Positions 8,808 through 18,459 of a DNA stretch of 64,000 nucleotides are shown one piece after another. The position numbers were made by a program, and so were the translations under genes. A model generated the notes under the pieces. It saw only the letters and a program-made list of their open reading frames with translations. It was not told where the DNA came from and searched no databases. Positions within the stretch are counted from its first letter, which is position 1. The number at the start of each line of letters is the position of its first letter. Source of the stretch: Azorhizobium doebereinerae UFLA1-100 (GTDB taxonomy: Bacteria > Pseudomonadota > Alphaproteobacteria > Rhizobiales > Xanthobacteraceae); assembly GCF_000473085.1 (NCBI RefSeq), contig NZ_AXBA01000033.1, positions 1 through 64,000 of the forward strand. Direction: 5' to 3'.

Positions 8808-9629
8808 ATGAGCATCTTGGCACCCACCGACCCCGCGGCGGGCTGGACCGGCCTGCTGCTGGACTTCCTCGCCCTCTACGGCTGCGTGGTGGCCGGCATC
8901 CTCGTCGTGCTGCTGGTGGTGGGCGTGTTCTTCGAGGTGATGAATGCCCGCCATCCCGAGCGGCGCATCCAGAAGAACCGCATCAACAAACGCAAATGGC
9001 AGGAACTGGCCCACGCGCCCGGCTCCATCGCCATTATCGCCTTCTGCTTTGCCGGCGGCCTGTTCGCCCAGGCCCAAGGCTGGACCATCTCGCCTTTGCC
9101 GCTCACCTGGTGGTCCGGCCCCTTGATGCTCGCCGTCTCGGTGGTGCTCTACGACGCGTGGTTCTACTGGATCCACCGCCTGCTGCACTGGAAGCCGTTC
9201 TACCGCTTCCATGCGCTCCACCATAAAAGCGTCGCCCCCACGGTGTGGACCAACCATCACGAGACGCTGATGGAAGGCTTCCTCAACCAGAGCTTCTACC
9301 TCATCCTGCCCTTCATCCTGCCGATCCCGTGGCAGATGCTGGTGCTCCAGAAGCTCTACGATCAGGCCAGCGGCATGCTCGGCCATGCCGGCTTCGAGCA
9401 TTTCGCCTCCCCCGCGGGGCGGGCGCCCTTCCCATTCGCCTCCACCGTGTTCCACGACCAGCACCACGGCCATTTCAAGTATAATTACGGGCACACTTTC
9501 TCCTGGTGGGACCGGCTGATGGGCACGCTGCACCCGCGCTATGACGCAACGCTGGAGAGTTTCGAGCCGGGGAAGGTGGCCTCCCCGGATGAGGGGCAGC
9601 CGGCACCCGCAGCGCAACAGCGGGATTAA
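8808..9629 (+). CDS. Membrane sterol desaturase / fatty-acid hydroxylase family protein
   Basis: 273 residues with hydrophobic segments near 15-45, 65-85, 100-120 and 165-185. It holds the histidine clusters of the di-iron membrane hydroxylase superfamily: HRLLH (about 121-125), HALHH (134-138), NHHETLMEG (146-154) and HDQHHGHFKYNYG (about 222-234). These enzymes hydroxylate or desaturate lipids, sterols or carotenoids at the membrane; the substrate here cannot be told from sequence. The ATG at 8808 (MSILAPTD) is the first good start; 188 bases of non-coding sequence precede it. No neighbouring lipid genes suggest a pathway. Confidence 0.85.
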   Translation: MSILAPTDPAAGWTGLLLDFLALYGCVVAGILVVLLVVGVFFEVMNARHPERRIQKNRINKRKWQELAHAPGSIAIIAFCFAGGLFAQAQGWTISPLPLTWWSGPLMLAVSVVLYDAWFYWIHRLLHWKPFYRFHALHHKSVAPTVWTNHHETLMEGFLNQSFYLILPFILPIPWQMLVLQKLYDQASGMLGHAGFEHFASPAGRAPFPFASTVFHDQHHGHFKYNYGHTFSWWDRLMGTLHPRYDATLESFEPGKVASPDEGQPAPAAQQRD

Positions 9630-9737
9630 TGATAAGCCGAAAATAATCGGCATTTCCCTTCCGGCAGTTTTATTTCGATTGCAGCCACTGAAACGGGGAA
9701 ATACGTTTCCTACGCTGTTTTAGTGGGGCGAAATCAC

Positions 9738-10445
9738 ATGCGGAAATTCGTTTGCGACGATCCGACAGCCACGGATCGCAGGAGCTTTATTGCCCAGGCG
9801 AGCGCCGCCGTTGCCGGAACGCTTTTCTTGGCCTCGCGCGCTGAAGCCGCCGGCGAAGCCAAGCCCGTGGAGGCGACGCCCCAGAAGAAGGCTTTCATGG
9901 CTGAGGCCACCCGCCTTGCCACGGAGTCCGTCGAGAAGGGATGGGGCGGGCCGTTCGGCGCCGTCATCGTCAAGGACGGCCAGATCATCGGCCGGGGTCA
10001 GAACCGCGTCCTGCTTACGGGCTGCCCGGTGTTCCATGCGGAAGTCACCGCCATCATCGACGCCTCCGCACGCCTCAATCCCAAGGCGCTGATGGGCAGC
10101 GACTATTCCGCCGGCACCATCCTGGAGATGATCCCGCGCGAGCCGGGCTCCCCTGATCCGGTGGCCGAGCGGGCGAAGATGCTGAAGGGGTGCGAAATCT
10201 ACATCAACGGCGCGCCCTGCCCCATGTGCATGAGCGCCATCTATTGGTCCCGCATCGACCACGTCTATTTTGCCGCGAGCCTGGAGGACACCAGCAAGAT
10301 CGGCTTCGACGACGCCTTCCAATATGAGGACTTCCAGAAGCCGTGGGATCAGCGCCGCATCGCGGTGACGCCCAATTTCGAGCGCGAGGAAGGACTGAAG
10401 GCCTATCGCGCCTGGATGGCCAAGACGGACCGCCACCCCTACTGA
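9738..10445 (+). CDS. Tat-exported nucleoside/guanine deaminase-like protein (CMP/dCMP deaminase fold)
   Basis: 235 residues. The zinc-hydrolase motifs of the cytidine/guanine deaminase superfamily are present: HAEVTAII (zinc His and catalytic Glu) and PCPMCMS (two zinc Cys), with GPFGAVIVKDGQIIGRGQN upstream. Unusually, the N-terminus carries a twin-arginine signal: TDRRSFIAQASAAVAGTLFLASRAEAA, RR at residues 14-15. So the enzyme is predicted to fold with zinc in the cytoplasm and be exported. The C-terminal FQYEDFQKPWDQRRI resembles guanine-deaminase-type proteins. I prefer ATG 9738 over 9723 because it gives the usual Tat n-region. It ends 17 bases from the convergent helicase gene. Confidence 0.85.
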   Translation: MRKFVCDDPTATDRRSFIAQASAAVAGTLFLASRAEAAGEAKPVEATPQKKAFMAEATRLATESVEKGWGGPFGAVIVKDGQIIGRGQNRVLLTGCPVFHAEVTAIIDASARLNPKALMGSDYSAGTILEMIPREPGSPDPVAERAKMLKGCEIYINGAPCPMCMSAIYWSRIDHVYFAASLEDTSKIGFDDAFQYEDFQKPWDQRRIAVTPNFEREEGLKAYRAWMAKTDRHPY

Positions 10446-10462
10446 CGCGCGCCGCGGGTCGA

Positions 10463-11761
10463 TTATCCTGCGAGCGCGCCCGCCTCGAAGTCGCGCACGA
10501 AAGCCGCCACGCGGCGGTCGATGCGGATGTCGGAGGGCCGGATCGCCCGCACCAGCGACAGGCCCGCCAGCGAGCGGGCGCGGGACAGCGCCACATAGGC
10601 CTGTCCCGCCGCGAAGGCGCCGTTGTCGAAATCGATGCGCACATCCTCCAGGGTCAGCCCCTGTGCCTTGTGCATGGTCATGGCCCAGGCCGGCACCAGG
10701 GGAAGCTGGCTGAAGGTGCCCACCACCTGCGCCTCGATGCGCCCGGTCTTCTCCTCGAACGCATAGCGGATGCGCTCCCAGGTGAAGGCCTCGATCTCCA
10801 CCGTGCCGCCGGCGTCCAGCCGCACCAAGGCGCTGTGGGCGCCGATGCCGGTCACCGTGCCCACCGAGCCGTTGACCCAGCGCCGCGCCGGATCGTTGCG
10901 CAGCGCCATCACCCGCGCGCCCACCTTCAGCACCAGGCGCTCGGGCACCGGCAGGCGGTCGCCGTCCAGGCCGAACTCGCCCTTGAGCGCGCCCTCGAAC
11001 ACCCGCTCCCCGCCGGCCAGCGCCGCGAGGCCGCGCTGGTTATAGGCGTCCGCGCGGGCATTGGTGGGGGTGAGCAGCACCGGCAGCACGCCGGAGCGGT
11101 GCGGCCGCACGCAGGCCTCATTCAGGGCGCCGATGGCCTCCGGGAGGCGCTCGCCCCGCCGGATGGCGGCCAGATGGCCGATGAAATCGCGGTCGGACTG
11201 GCGATGGACCACGGTGAACGGCACGCGCTCCACCGGGTGGTCCGCTAGCACCTTGGCGTGAAAGGCGAACGGCCCCTCATAGCTCATGTGCTCCAGCACC
11301 TCTTGCTCGGCCATGGGCACGACCGGCGGAAGCTGGAGAAAGTCGCCCACCAGCACCACCTGGACGCCGCCGAACGGGACATTGCTGTCCCGCGCGATGC
11401 GCAGCGTCCGGTCCACGGTGTCGAGCAGGTCGGCGCGGACCATGGAGATCTCGTCGATCACCAGCCGGTCGAGCTTCTTCAGGAGCCGGCGCACCTGCGC
11501 GCGCGGCTTCACGTCCTCCGGGTGGAGGATGCGCGGGGGAATGCCGAAGAAGGAATGCAGCGTCTGTCCGCCGAGCTGCAATGCCGCCACCCCGGTGGGG
11601 GCCAGGAACACCTGGCGCCCGCGCGGGGTCTTGCGCAACTCGTGCAGGAAGGTGGTCTTGCCGGTACCGGCGCCGCCGAGCACCAGCAGCGCCCGCGCCC
11701 CGGCATCGATGTGCCTGAGCGCGCGGACGGCGCCGTCCTCGGGCGCCGGTACGAGGCTCAC
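10463..11761 (-). CDS. PIF1/RecD2-like SF1B DNA helicase
   Basis: 432 residues; an ATP-dependent 5'-3' helicase by family. Motifs in order: Walker A GGAGTGKTT (about 29-37), APTGVAALQLGGQTLHSFF (motif Ia), VIDEISMV (Walker B), GDFLQLPPV (motif III), TPTNARADAYN, and the C-terminal AMTMHKAQGLTLEDVRI plus YVALSRARSLAGLSL (motifs V and VI). It lacks the long N-terminal region of RecD2, which fits bacterial PIF1-like proteins. The start is GTG 11759-11761, overlapping the stop of the upstream kinase gene by four bases (GTGA), so the two are translationally coupled. It is convergent with the deaminase gene. Confidence 0.88.
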   Translation of the reverse strand: MSLVPAPEDGAVRALRHIDAGARALLVLGGAGTGKTTFLHELRKTPRGRQVFLAPTGVAALQLGGQTLHSFFGIPPRILHPEDVKPRAQVRRLLKKLDRLVIDEISMVRADLLDTVDRTLRIARDSNVPFGGVQVVLVGDFLQLPPVVPMAEQEVLEHMSYEGPFAFHAKVLADHPVERVPFTVVHRQSDRDFIGHLAAIRRGERLPEAIGALNEACVRPHRSGVLPVLLTPTNARADAYNQRGLAALAGGERVFEGALKGEFGLDGDRLPVPERLVLKVGARVMALRNDPARRWVNGSVGTVTGIGAHSALVRLDAGGTVEIEAFTWERIRYAFEEKTGRIEAQVVGTFSQLPLVPAWAMTMHKAQGLTLEDVRIDFDNGAFAAGQAYVALSRARSLAGLSLVRAIRPSDIRIDRRVAAFVRDFEAGALAG

Positions 11762-12759
11762 GCGAGCAGGCCGCTCTCGCGGGCGAGGTCGAGCAGGTTG
11801 CGCTCCGGCCGGGCGCCCATGTGGGAGATGACCTCGGAGGCCGCCAGCGCGCCGAGGCGCAGCGACGTCGCCGGGTCGAGGCCACGGGTGCGGCCGGCAA
11901 GGAAGCCGGCGGCGAACAGGTCGCCCGCGCCCGTGGTGTCCACCACGCGCTCCACCGGATGGGCGGGGGCGGTGACCACCGCGTCCTTGGTGACGAACAG
12001 CGCGCCGCGCTCGCTGCGGGTCACCACGGCGGAACCGACGTCGCGGCGCAGCTGGATGAGGCCGGAATCCACGTCCGCGGTCTCATAGAGCGACTTCAGC
12101 TCGCCCTCGTTGCAGAACACGAGATCCACCACGCCGGTGCGCATGAGATCGAGGAATTCGCTGCGGTAGCGATCGACGCAGAAGGCGTCCGACAGGGTCA
12201 GCGCCACCTCGCGGCCGGCCTCATGGGCGATGCGGGCGGCGGCGAGGAACGCCTCCTTGGCCGCCAGCGGGTCCCACAGATAGCCTTCCAGATAGGTCAC
12301 GGCCGCGCTTTTCACCTGCGCGGCGTCGATATCCGCCACGGTGAGGTTCTGCGCCGCGCCGAGATAGGTATTCATGGTGCGCTCGCCGTCCGGCGTCACC
12401 AGGATCAGGCAGCGGGCGGTGGTGGGGCCGTCGGCGGCGGCCGGCGTGCCGTAGGCGACGCCGGCGGCGCGGATGTCGTGGGCGAAGGCCTTGCCGAGGC
12501 CATCCTCGCGCACCTTGCCGATGAAGCCGGCGCGGGCGCCGAGGGCGGCGGCGCCAGCCGCCGTGTTGGCCGCCGAGCCGCCGGAAATCTCCGTGCCCGG
12601 CCCCATGGCGCCGTAGAGCGTCTCCGCCCGGTTCTCGTCGATCAGGGTCATCGACCCCTTCGGCATGCCCTGGGCGGAGAGGAAATCCTCGTCCGCGCGC
12701 GCGATGACGTCGACAATGGCATTTCCGATGGTGAGGACGTCGAGGGTGGGAGACGGCAC
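11758..12759 (-). CDS. PfkB-family carbohydrate/adenosine kinase
   Basis: 333 residues. The N-terminal LDVLTIGNAIVDVIARAD, the GGSAANTAAGAAALGARAGFIGKV substrate/glycine motif and the C-terminal DTTGAGDLFAAGFLAG (anion hole and catalytic Asp) identify a ribokinase/PfkB kinase. The 'GNAIVDVIA' opening and GGSAANT pattern are typical of the alphaproteobacterial group annotated as adenosine kinase, but sugar kinases look similar, so the substrate stays open. I chose GTG 12759 because the family sequence begins there and a GGAG lies 10 bases upstream; an ATG at 12798 would add 13 unlikely residues. It is coupled to the downstream helicase. Confidence 0.82.
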   Translation of the reverse strand: MPSPTLDVLTIGNAIVDVIARADEDFLSAQGMPKGSMTLIDENRAETLYGAMGPGTEISGGSAANTAAGAAALGARAGFIGKVREDGLGKAFAHDIRAAGVAYGTPAAADGPTTARCLILVTPDGERTMNTYLGAAQNLTVADIDAAQVKSAAVTYLEGYLWDPLAAKEAFLAAARIAHEAGREVALTLSDAFCVDRYRSEFLDLMRTGVVDLVFCNEGELKSLYETADVDSGLIQLRRDVGSAVVTRSERGALFVTKDAVVTAPAHPVERVVDTTGAGDLFAAGFLAGRTRGLDPATSLRLGALAASEVISHMGARPERNLLDLARESGLLA

Positions 12760-12959
12760 GGGCGAACAACTCCAGCAAATCAGGGCATCGGTTAGCATTC
12801 CGCGCCGTGTCAGGCAAACGGCAACGCCGCTTGCGCAATCCGACGGAGATGCCGGATCTGCCGTACTCGGTTAAGCTCGCTCACAAAACGTGACTGCCCC
12901 GGCCCGCGCACGGTGCTAAAGGCAGGAAACAGAAGCTTGAAGGCAAAGGGTTTCGACGC

Positions 12960-14303
<1,344 letters not shown>

Positions 14304-14418
14304 GCGCGCCGCCTGGTCTGTTCACGCTCCGGTAGGGTTAATCCGCGGTTAAGCGATCTGTGGCACTGTGCCTTCGTTTGCGGCGTTGCGCCGCGCGACG
14401 GGATTGCGGACCTCAGTG

Positions 14419-15102
14419 ATGCGTTTTGCGTGCGCCCTTGTCATTTTTCTGGCCCTTGGCGGCGGCGCCCGGGCGGCTGATCCCGACCTGCCGGCGCTCG
14501 GCCGCGCCGGCGACTTCAATCTCAACGCTCCCGACGTGGACGAGCCGGAGGATGGCGCCACCGGCTGGTACCTGCGCACGACGTTCGGCGCCTCGGGCGT
14601 GCGCGCGACGCCGAGCGGCATCGTGCGCGGGAATACGGAGGACAAGCGGGCGCGGCTGGCCGGCGCCGGGGTCGGCTACCGCTTCCTGCCGTGGCTGCGC
14701 GGTGACCTGACGGTGGATTATGCCGGGGCCATCAGCGCCACCCGGCCCGCCGGCACGGCGGATCTCAGCACCGGCTCCATGATGGCCAACCTGTACTGGG
14801 ACATGTTCACGTTCGGCAACCTGACGCCCTACGTGGGCGCCGGCGTCGGCTTCGGCATGGCCCATTTCAAGTTCAGCCCCTATTTCGGGCCCTCGCGATG
14901 GGGCGAGACGGACGTGGGCCTTGCCTGGAACGTCTCCGCCGGGATCGGCTGGACGCTGACCGAGCATCTGACCCTGGATGTCGGCTATCGCTACGCCGCC
15001 ATGGGCTCGCCCAGCTTCAGCGGGCCGACCGGCCAGCCCTTCTCGCTGGACGACATGGTGACCCATCAGGCGCGCATCGGCCTGCGCTACACCTTCCGCT
15101 GA
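14419..15102 (+). CDS. Outer-membrane beta-barrel protein (Omp25/OmpW-like porin family)
   Basis: 227 residues with a signal peptide (MRFACALVIFLALGGGARA, cleavage after ARA). The mature part shows alternating amphipathic strands with aromatic girdles and ends in LRYTFR, close to the C-terminal aromatic signal for barrel assembly. Strand-like segments WYLRTTFGASGVRA, VGYRFLPWLRGDLTVDYAG, LTPYVGAGVGFGMAHFKF and LTLDVGYRYAAMGS fit an eight-stranded barrel as in rhizobial Omp25/RopB proteins. The start is ATG 14419, where the signal peptide begins. It lies 115 bases after glmM and has no evident partner. Confidence 0.8.
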   Translation: MRFACALVIFLALGGGARAADPDLPALGRAGDFNLNAPDVDEPEDGATGWYLRTTFGASGVRATPSGIVRGNTEDKRARLAGAGVGYRFLPWLRGDLTVDYAGAISATRPAGTADLSTGSMMANLYWDMFTFGNLTPYVGAGVGFGMAHFKFSPYFGPSRWGETDVGLAWNVSAGIGWTLTEHLTLDVGYRYAAMGSPSFSGPTGQPFSLDDMVTHQARIGLRYTFR

Positions 15103-15115
15103 CCGGGCGTTGCGC

Positions 15116-15526
15116 TCAGAGCTCGTCCACCCTCGTCCGGGCGGCGCGCAGGCGCTTGATGCGATCGACAACGCTTTGCGGATCATAGGGACGGGCAAGG
15201 TGCGGCCCTTCCTCGCACAGGTCCGCCGCCTGCTCGGCCGCGTGTTCGGGAGCGCCGGCCAGCACCACATCGATGCCGGGGCGCTTCTCCCGCACCCAGC
15301 GCGCGAAACCGAAGCCGCCGACGCGGCCGGGCGCCTGGGCGTCGACCAGCACCACGTCCACATCCACCTCGCCATGCTCCAGGAAGTTCTGCGCCTCGTC
15401 GGAACTCGCCGCCTCGATCACCCGGTAGCCGCAGGTGCGCAGATATTCGGCCAGCACGTGCCGCACCAGGACATCCGCATCCACCACCATCACGCCGGGC
15501 AACTCGTCGCGCGCGGGCTCCTGCAT
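15116..15526 (-). CDS. Degenerate single-domain response regulator
   Basis: 136 residues, one receiver domain only. Acidic residues (VVDADV, 15-19) and the phospho-acceptor Asp62 (VLVDAQAPG) are kept. The switch Thr/Ser is replaced by Ala90 (VLAGAP, where the neighbour has VTSG) and the invariant Lys by Arg112 (LARPYD, where the neighbour has IAKPYD). Phosphorylation-dependent signalling may therefore be weak or altered. It starts ATG 15526, overlapping the stop of the upstream regulator by four bases (ATGA), so the two proteins are made together. Confidence 0.82.
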   Translation of the reverse strand: MQEPARDELPGVMVVDADVLVRHVLAEYLRTCGYRVIEAASSDEAQNFLEHGEVDVDVVLVDAQAPGRVGGFGFARWVREKRPGIDVVLAGAPEHAAEQAADLCEEGPHLARPYDPQSVVDRIKRLRAARTRVDEL

Positions 15527-15924
15527 CAAGGCACCTCCTTGTTCAGCCGGTCGAGGATCAGCACCACGACGGCGTTCAGATCGTATGGCTTGGCGATGAA
15601 AACGGGCATTTCCCGCGCGACCGCGGGGTCGAGGTCGCCGGAGGTGACGAAGACCGGCAGGCCCGGCCAATGCACGCCGACGCGGCGGGTCAGTTCCACC
15701 CCGTCCATGCTGCCCGGCATGCGCACGTCGGTGAGCACCGCGTGCACGTCCATGCCGGCGGACAGAACGGTGAACGCCTCATCGGCGCTCGCCGCCTCGA
15801 TGACGCACAGCCCCTCGTCACGCAGGGCATCGGCGATCATCAGACGCAGAAACGCATCGTCTTCCGCAACCAGGACCGTCCGAGGAGCGTCCGACGGTTC
15901 CGGACGGTAAGCAGCACTGGCCAT
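15526..15924 (-). CDS. Single-domain response regulator (CheY/CpdR-like receiver)
   Basis: 132 residues, one receiver domain with all canonical residues: acidic pair EDD (21-23), phospho-acceptor Asp66 in VLTDVRMPG, Thr94 in VTSG and Lys112 in FIAKPYD. There is no output domain and no sensor kinase nearby, so it must be served by a kinase encoded elsewhere, for example an FixL/HWE-type hybrid of the kind common in this order. I chose ATG 15924 (MASAAY); an ATG six codons upstream is possible. It is translationally coupled to a second, degenerate receiver. Confidence 0.85.
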   Translation of the reverse strand: MASAAYRPEPSDAPRTVLVAEDDAFLRLMIADALRDEGLCVIEAASADEAFTVLSAGMDVHAVLTDVRMPGSMDGVELTRRVGVHWPGLPVFVTSGDLDPAVAREMPVFIAKPYDLNAVVVLILDRLNKEVP

Positions 15925-16020
15925 CCGACCATTCTCACACAAGCCATTCGGAGGGAAACGCCGCAGCGGCCGCCATGGTTCCGCTCAGGCTGAATGCAAT
16001 GTCGGCCGCGCCGCCGCGCT

Positions 16021-16542
16021 TCAGCGGAAGGCGTAGGCGCCCACCACCGCGGCGAGGGCGATCAGCGGCAGCGGATTTGTGCGCGTGACGATCAGCACCC
16101 CGAACACGGCGGCGCTGAGCGCGAAGGTCTCCCAGCCGGTGATGGCCCCCTTGCCGATGCTGATGACGCCCGCCAGCAGCAGGCCGATGGACACCGGGCC
16201 GAGGCCGCGCTGGATCGAGGCCCGCCACGGCCAGTCGGCAAGGCGCACCCAGAGCCGGCCGACCAGCAGGGTGAGCAGCCCGGTGGGCAGGAAGAAGGCC
16301 AGCGTCACCACCAGCGCGCCCAGCGGCCCCGCCACCCATTGGCCGACGGCGGCGATCATCATCATGTTCGGACCGGGCGCCATCTGCCCGATGCTGTAGA
16401 GATGGATGAGTTGGGAGAAGGTGACCCAATGGTGGACGTCCACCGTCAGGTATTTCAGCTCCGGAAAGGCGGCCATGCCGCCGCCCACGGTGAGCAGGGA
16501 GAGATAGGAGAAGACGGCGATCAGCGGCAGGAGCTGGTTCAT
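16021..16542 (-). CDS. Chromate transporter, half-size subunit (C-terminal-type CHR domain)
   Basis: 173 residues, about five hydrophobic segments, one CHR domain. The family motif is visible as LTVGGGMAAFPEL near the N-terminus and IGQMAPGPNMMMIAAVGQWVAG in the middle. Short-chain CHR proteins work as heteromeric pairs that export chromate using the proton gradient; many family members have unproven substrates. The gene overlaps the preceding half-transporter by four bases (ATGA at 16539-16542), as expected for a pair with fixed stoichiometry. Confidence 0.88.
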   Translation of the reverse strand: MNQLLPLIAVFSYLSLLTVGGGMAAFPELKYLTVDVHHWVTFSQLIHLYSIGQMAPGPNMMMIAAVGQWVAGPLGALVVTLAFFLPTGLLTLLVGRLWVRLADWPWRASIQRGLGPVSIGLLLAGVISIGKGAITGWETFALSAAVFGVLIVTRTNPLPLIALAAVVGAYAFR

Positions 16543-17237
16543 GCCGCTCCTCCCGGGCCGCCGCCCTTGCCGTCGTCGGAAGACTGCGGCCCCTGCGGGG
16601 GGCGGGGCGCCTTGGCCGGCAGCAGGCCGGCGAACAGGTCGCCCTTGTGGGGCGCGCCGCCGGGCCGGTACCAGAAGATCGCCATGGCGCCGACCACCGC
16701 CAGCACCACCAGCACCGACTGCTTCAGCACCTCGACGCCGATGATCGTCAGCGCCACGAACACCAGATCCGCATAGCGCGTCAGCGTCTTGAGGCCGAGC
16801 TGGACGGAGACCGCCAGCACCATGCCCACCGCCGCGGCGGACACGCCGTGCAGCATGCCGTCCACCACATTGCCGCGGGAATGGGTGGCGCCATAGGCGA
16901 TGGCCGCCACCACCATCATCAGCCCGCCGGGCAGGCAGATGCCGACCAGCGCCGCCGCCGCCCCGGCCGTGCCGCGCAGGCGATCGCCCACGAGGATCGC
17001 CATGTTGGACGCATTGAGGCCTGGCAGCGACTGGCAGATGGACAGCAGCTCCAGGAAGGTCTCGTCATCCACCCAGCGCTGCCGGCCGACGAGGCTGGAG
17101 CGCAGATAGGCCACCACGCCGCCGCCGAAGCTGGTGGCGCCGATGGACAGGAACACCAGAAAGATGCCCAGCACGCTCGGCGGCGGCAGGCTCGCGGTGC
17201 CCTCGGGCTCGCAGGCTGGCGCGGAGACGTCACTCAT
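16539..17237 (-). CDS. Chromate transporter, half-size subunit (N-terminal-type CHR domain)
   Basis: 232 residues. CHR signature: SIGATSFGGGVVAYLRSSLV, then CQSLPGLNASNMAILVGDRLRG and five to six hydrophobic segments. A 40-residue hydrophilic Pro/Gly-rich tail (GGAPHKGDLF to the end) extends past the last segment. It forms a two-gene CHR pair with the downstream gene and overlaps the upstream unknown gene by eight bases. No chrB-type regulator is nearby. Confidence 0.88.
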   Translation of the reverse strand: MSDVSAPACEPEGTASLPPPSVLGIFLVFLSIGATSFGGGVVAYLRSSLVGRQRWVDDETFLELLSICQSLPGLNASNMAILVGDRLRGTAGAAAALVGICLPGGLMMVVAAIAYGATHSRGNVVDGMLHGVSAAAVGMVLAVSVQLGLKTLTRYADLVFVALTIIGVEVLKQSVLVVLAVVGAMAIFWYRPGGAPHKGDLFAGLLPAKAPRPPQGPQSSDDGKGGGPGGAA

Positions 17238-18147
17238 GGCTTTGGGGCGGGCTGCCCTTCAGCCGGTACACCGCGCCGGTCTTGGTCGTGCCGAGCGACA
17301 CCCAGTCCTGCGCGGCATGCTGGAGAGCGCTGAAGAACTCGGTGCTGCGCTGGATCGCCTTGGCGCTGACATCCGCCCGGCGCTCCATGCGCATCTGGTA
17401 GGAGAATTCCGCCACCAGCGAATGCTGGTCACCGCGCGTGCGCCATACCGAGACATTGCTCGCGGCCAGCACGCCCTTGCCGAAATCGAGCGTGCCCAGC
17501 TGCTGGAGCACCTCCTCCACCGCCGTCCGGTTGACCAGTTGCACATGCTCCTTGGAGTTCGCGAACACCGGAACCAGGGCCGGGAAGATCCGGCACAGAT
17601 AGCTGGCCGAACTCGGGTCCTCCATCAGGTTGGTCGGATGGTACTTGAACTCGACATTGTGCGAATAGAGCGCCCGCTGCCCGCCCAGGCGGTCCTTGAG
17701 CGGCAGCACCTCCTCCTTGAACTTGATGCGGTACTGCCCGTTGATGCTGGGCCGCACGTCGAGCAGGGTCGCCGTCTCAAGGTCGGGATGACGGAACTTG
17801 AACACCATCTCCGGGTCGCCGACCGGGAAGCCGTCCTCGTAATTGATCCGGCGCCGCAGGATGAAGGCGTTGTTGTAGAGCTTGAAGTCCTTCGTATCGA
17901 GGAACAGCACCTCGCGGATCTGCGGGCGCAGGCCTTCCGCCTCGGTGGTGTCGAAATCGACGCCGCACTCCTTGGCCACCTTGCGCATGATCTTGCCGAA
18001 GTCGAAGAAGCTCTGCACGCTGGTGAAGCGCTCGCCATGCAGGATGATCTTGGCTTCGATGTAATGGATCTCATCCAGCGGATGGCCATCGGCATACTGC
18101 CGGGGGGCGCCGTCCGGCGCGGTCCCATTGTCATTCTTGTCCGACAC
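17230..18147 (-). CDS. Unknown protein co-transcribed with the chromate transporter pair
   Basis: 305 residues, no signal peptide or membrane segment. Alternating charged, strand-like pieces such as FILRRRINYEDG, MVFKFRHPD and YRIKFKEEVLPL recall triphosphate-tunnel (CYTH-like) beta proteins, where basic residues line a tunnel. The typical N-terminal ExExK is not obvious (EIHYIEAKI is the nearest), so I do not assign that family. The probable start is GTG 18147 (coding VSDKNDNG) because the codons above it lie in GC-rich intergenic DNA. Its stop overlaps the next gene by eight bases, so it heads a three-gene operon with the CHR pair. Confidence 0.6.
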   Translation of the reverse strand: MSDKNDNGTAPDGAPRQYADGHPLDEIHYIEAKIILHGERFTSVQSFFDFGKIMRKVAKECGVDFDTTEAEGLRPQIREVLFLDTKDFKLYNNAFILRRRINYEDGFPVGDPEMVFKFRHPDLETATLLDVRPSINGQYRIKFKEEVLPLKDRLGGQRALYSHNVEFKYHPTNLMEDPSSASYLCRIFPALVPVFANSKEHVQLVNRTAVEEVLQQLGTLDFGKGVLAASNVSVWRTRGDQHSLVAEFSYQMRMERRADVSAKAIQRSTEFFSALQHAAQDWVSLGTTKTGAVYRLKGSPPQSHE

Positions 18148-18459
18148 GCCTCGCACTCCCGCTCCCGCGCCGGCCAGTTTCCTGCCGGGTTCCAGAATCG
18201 GTAGACTAGTGCGGCCGCACGCGGGTGGAAAGCGCCTTCGCCGCCCCTTGACGGCGGTATCGGGAGGTCGGATACCAGACAGCCCCCGGGTCACGGGCGC
18301 ATACGGCGGCTCGCCCGCGCGCGGCGAAGGCGCGACGGCGGGCTGCCTGCCTCCGCCGGTTCATGTCACACTGCCATCGGCCGGGCGTGCCAAGACTTGG
18401 CTCGTACTGCTTCTGGCGCGTGCTGCTCCCGGCACGCACTGCTTACGCTGGAGACTCCC
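18148..18459. other. Divergent intergenic region
   Basis: 312 bases between the unknown-CHR operon (minus) and the DUF1269 gene (plus). A TTGACG at about 18247 with GATACC 17 bases later is a possible sigma-70 promoter towards the DUF1269 gene. No repeat, RNA gene or credible small reading frame is seen. Confidence 0.35.
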
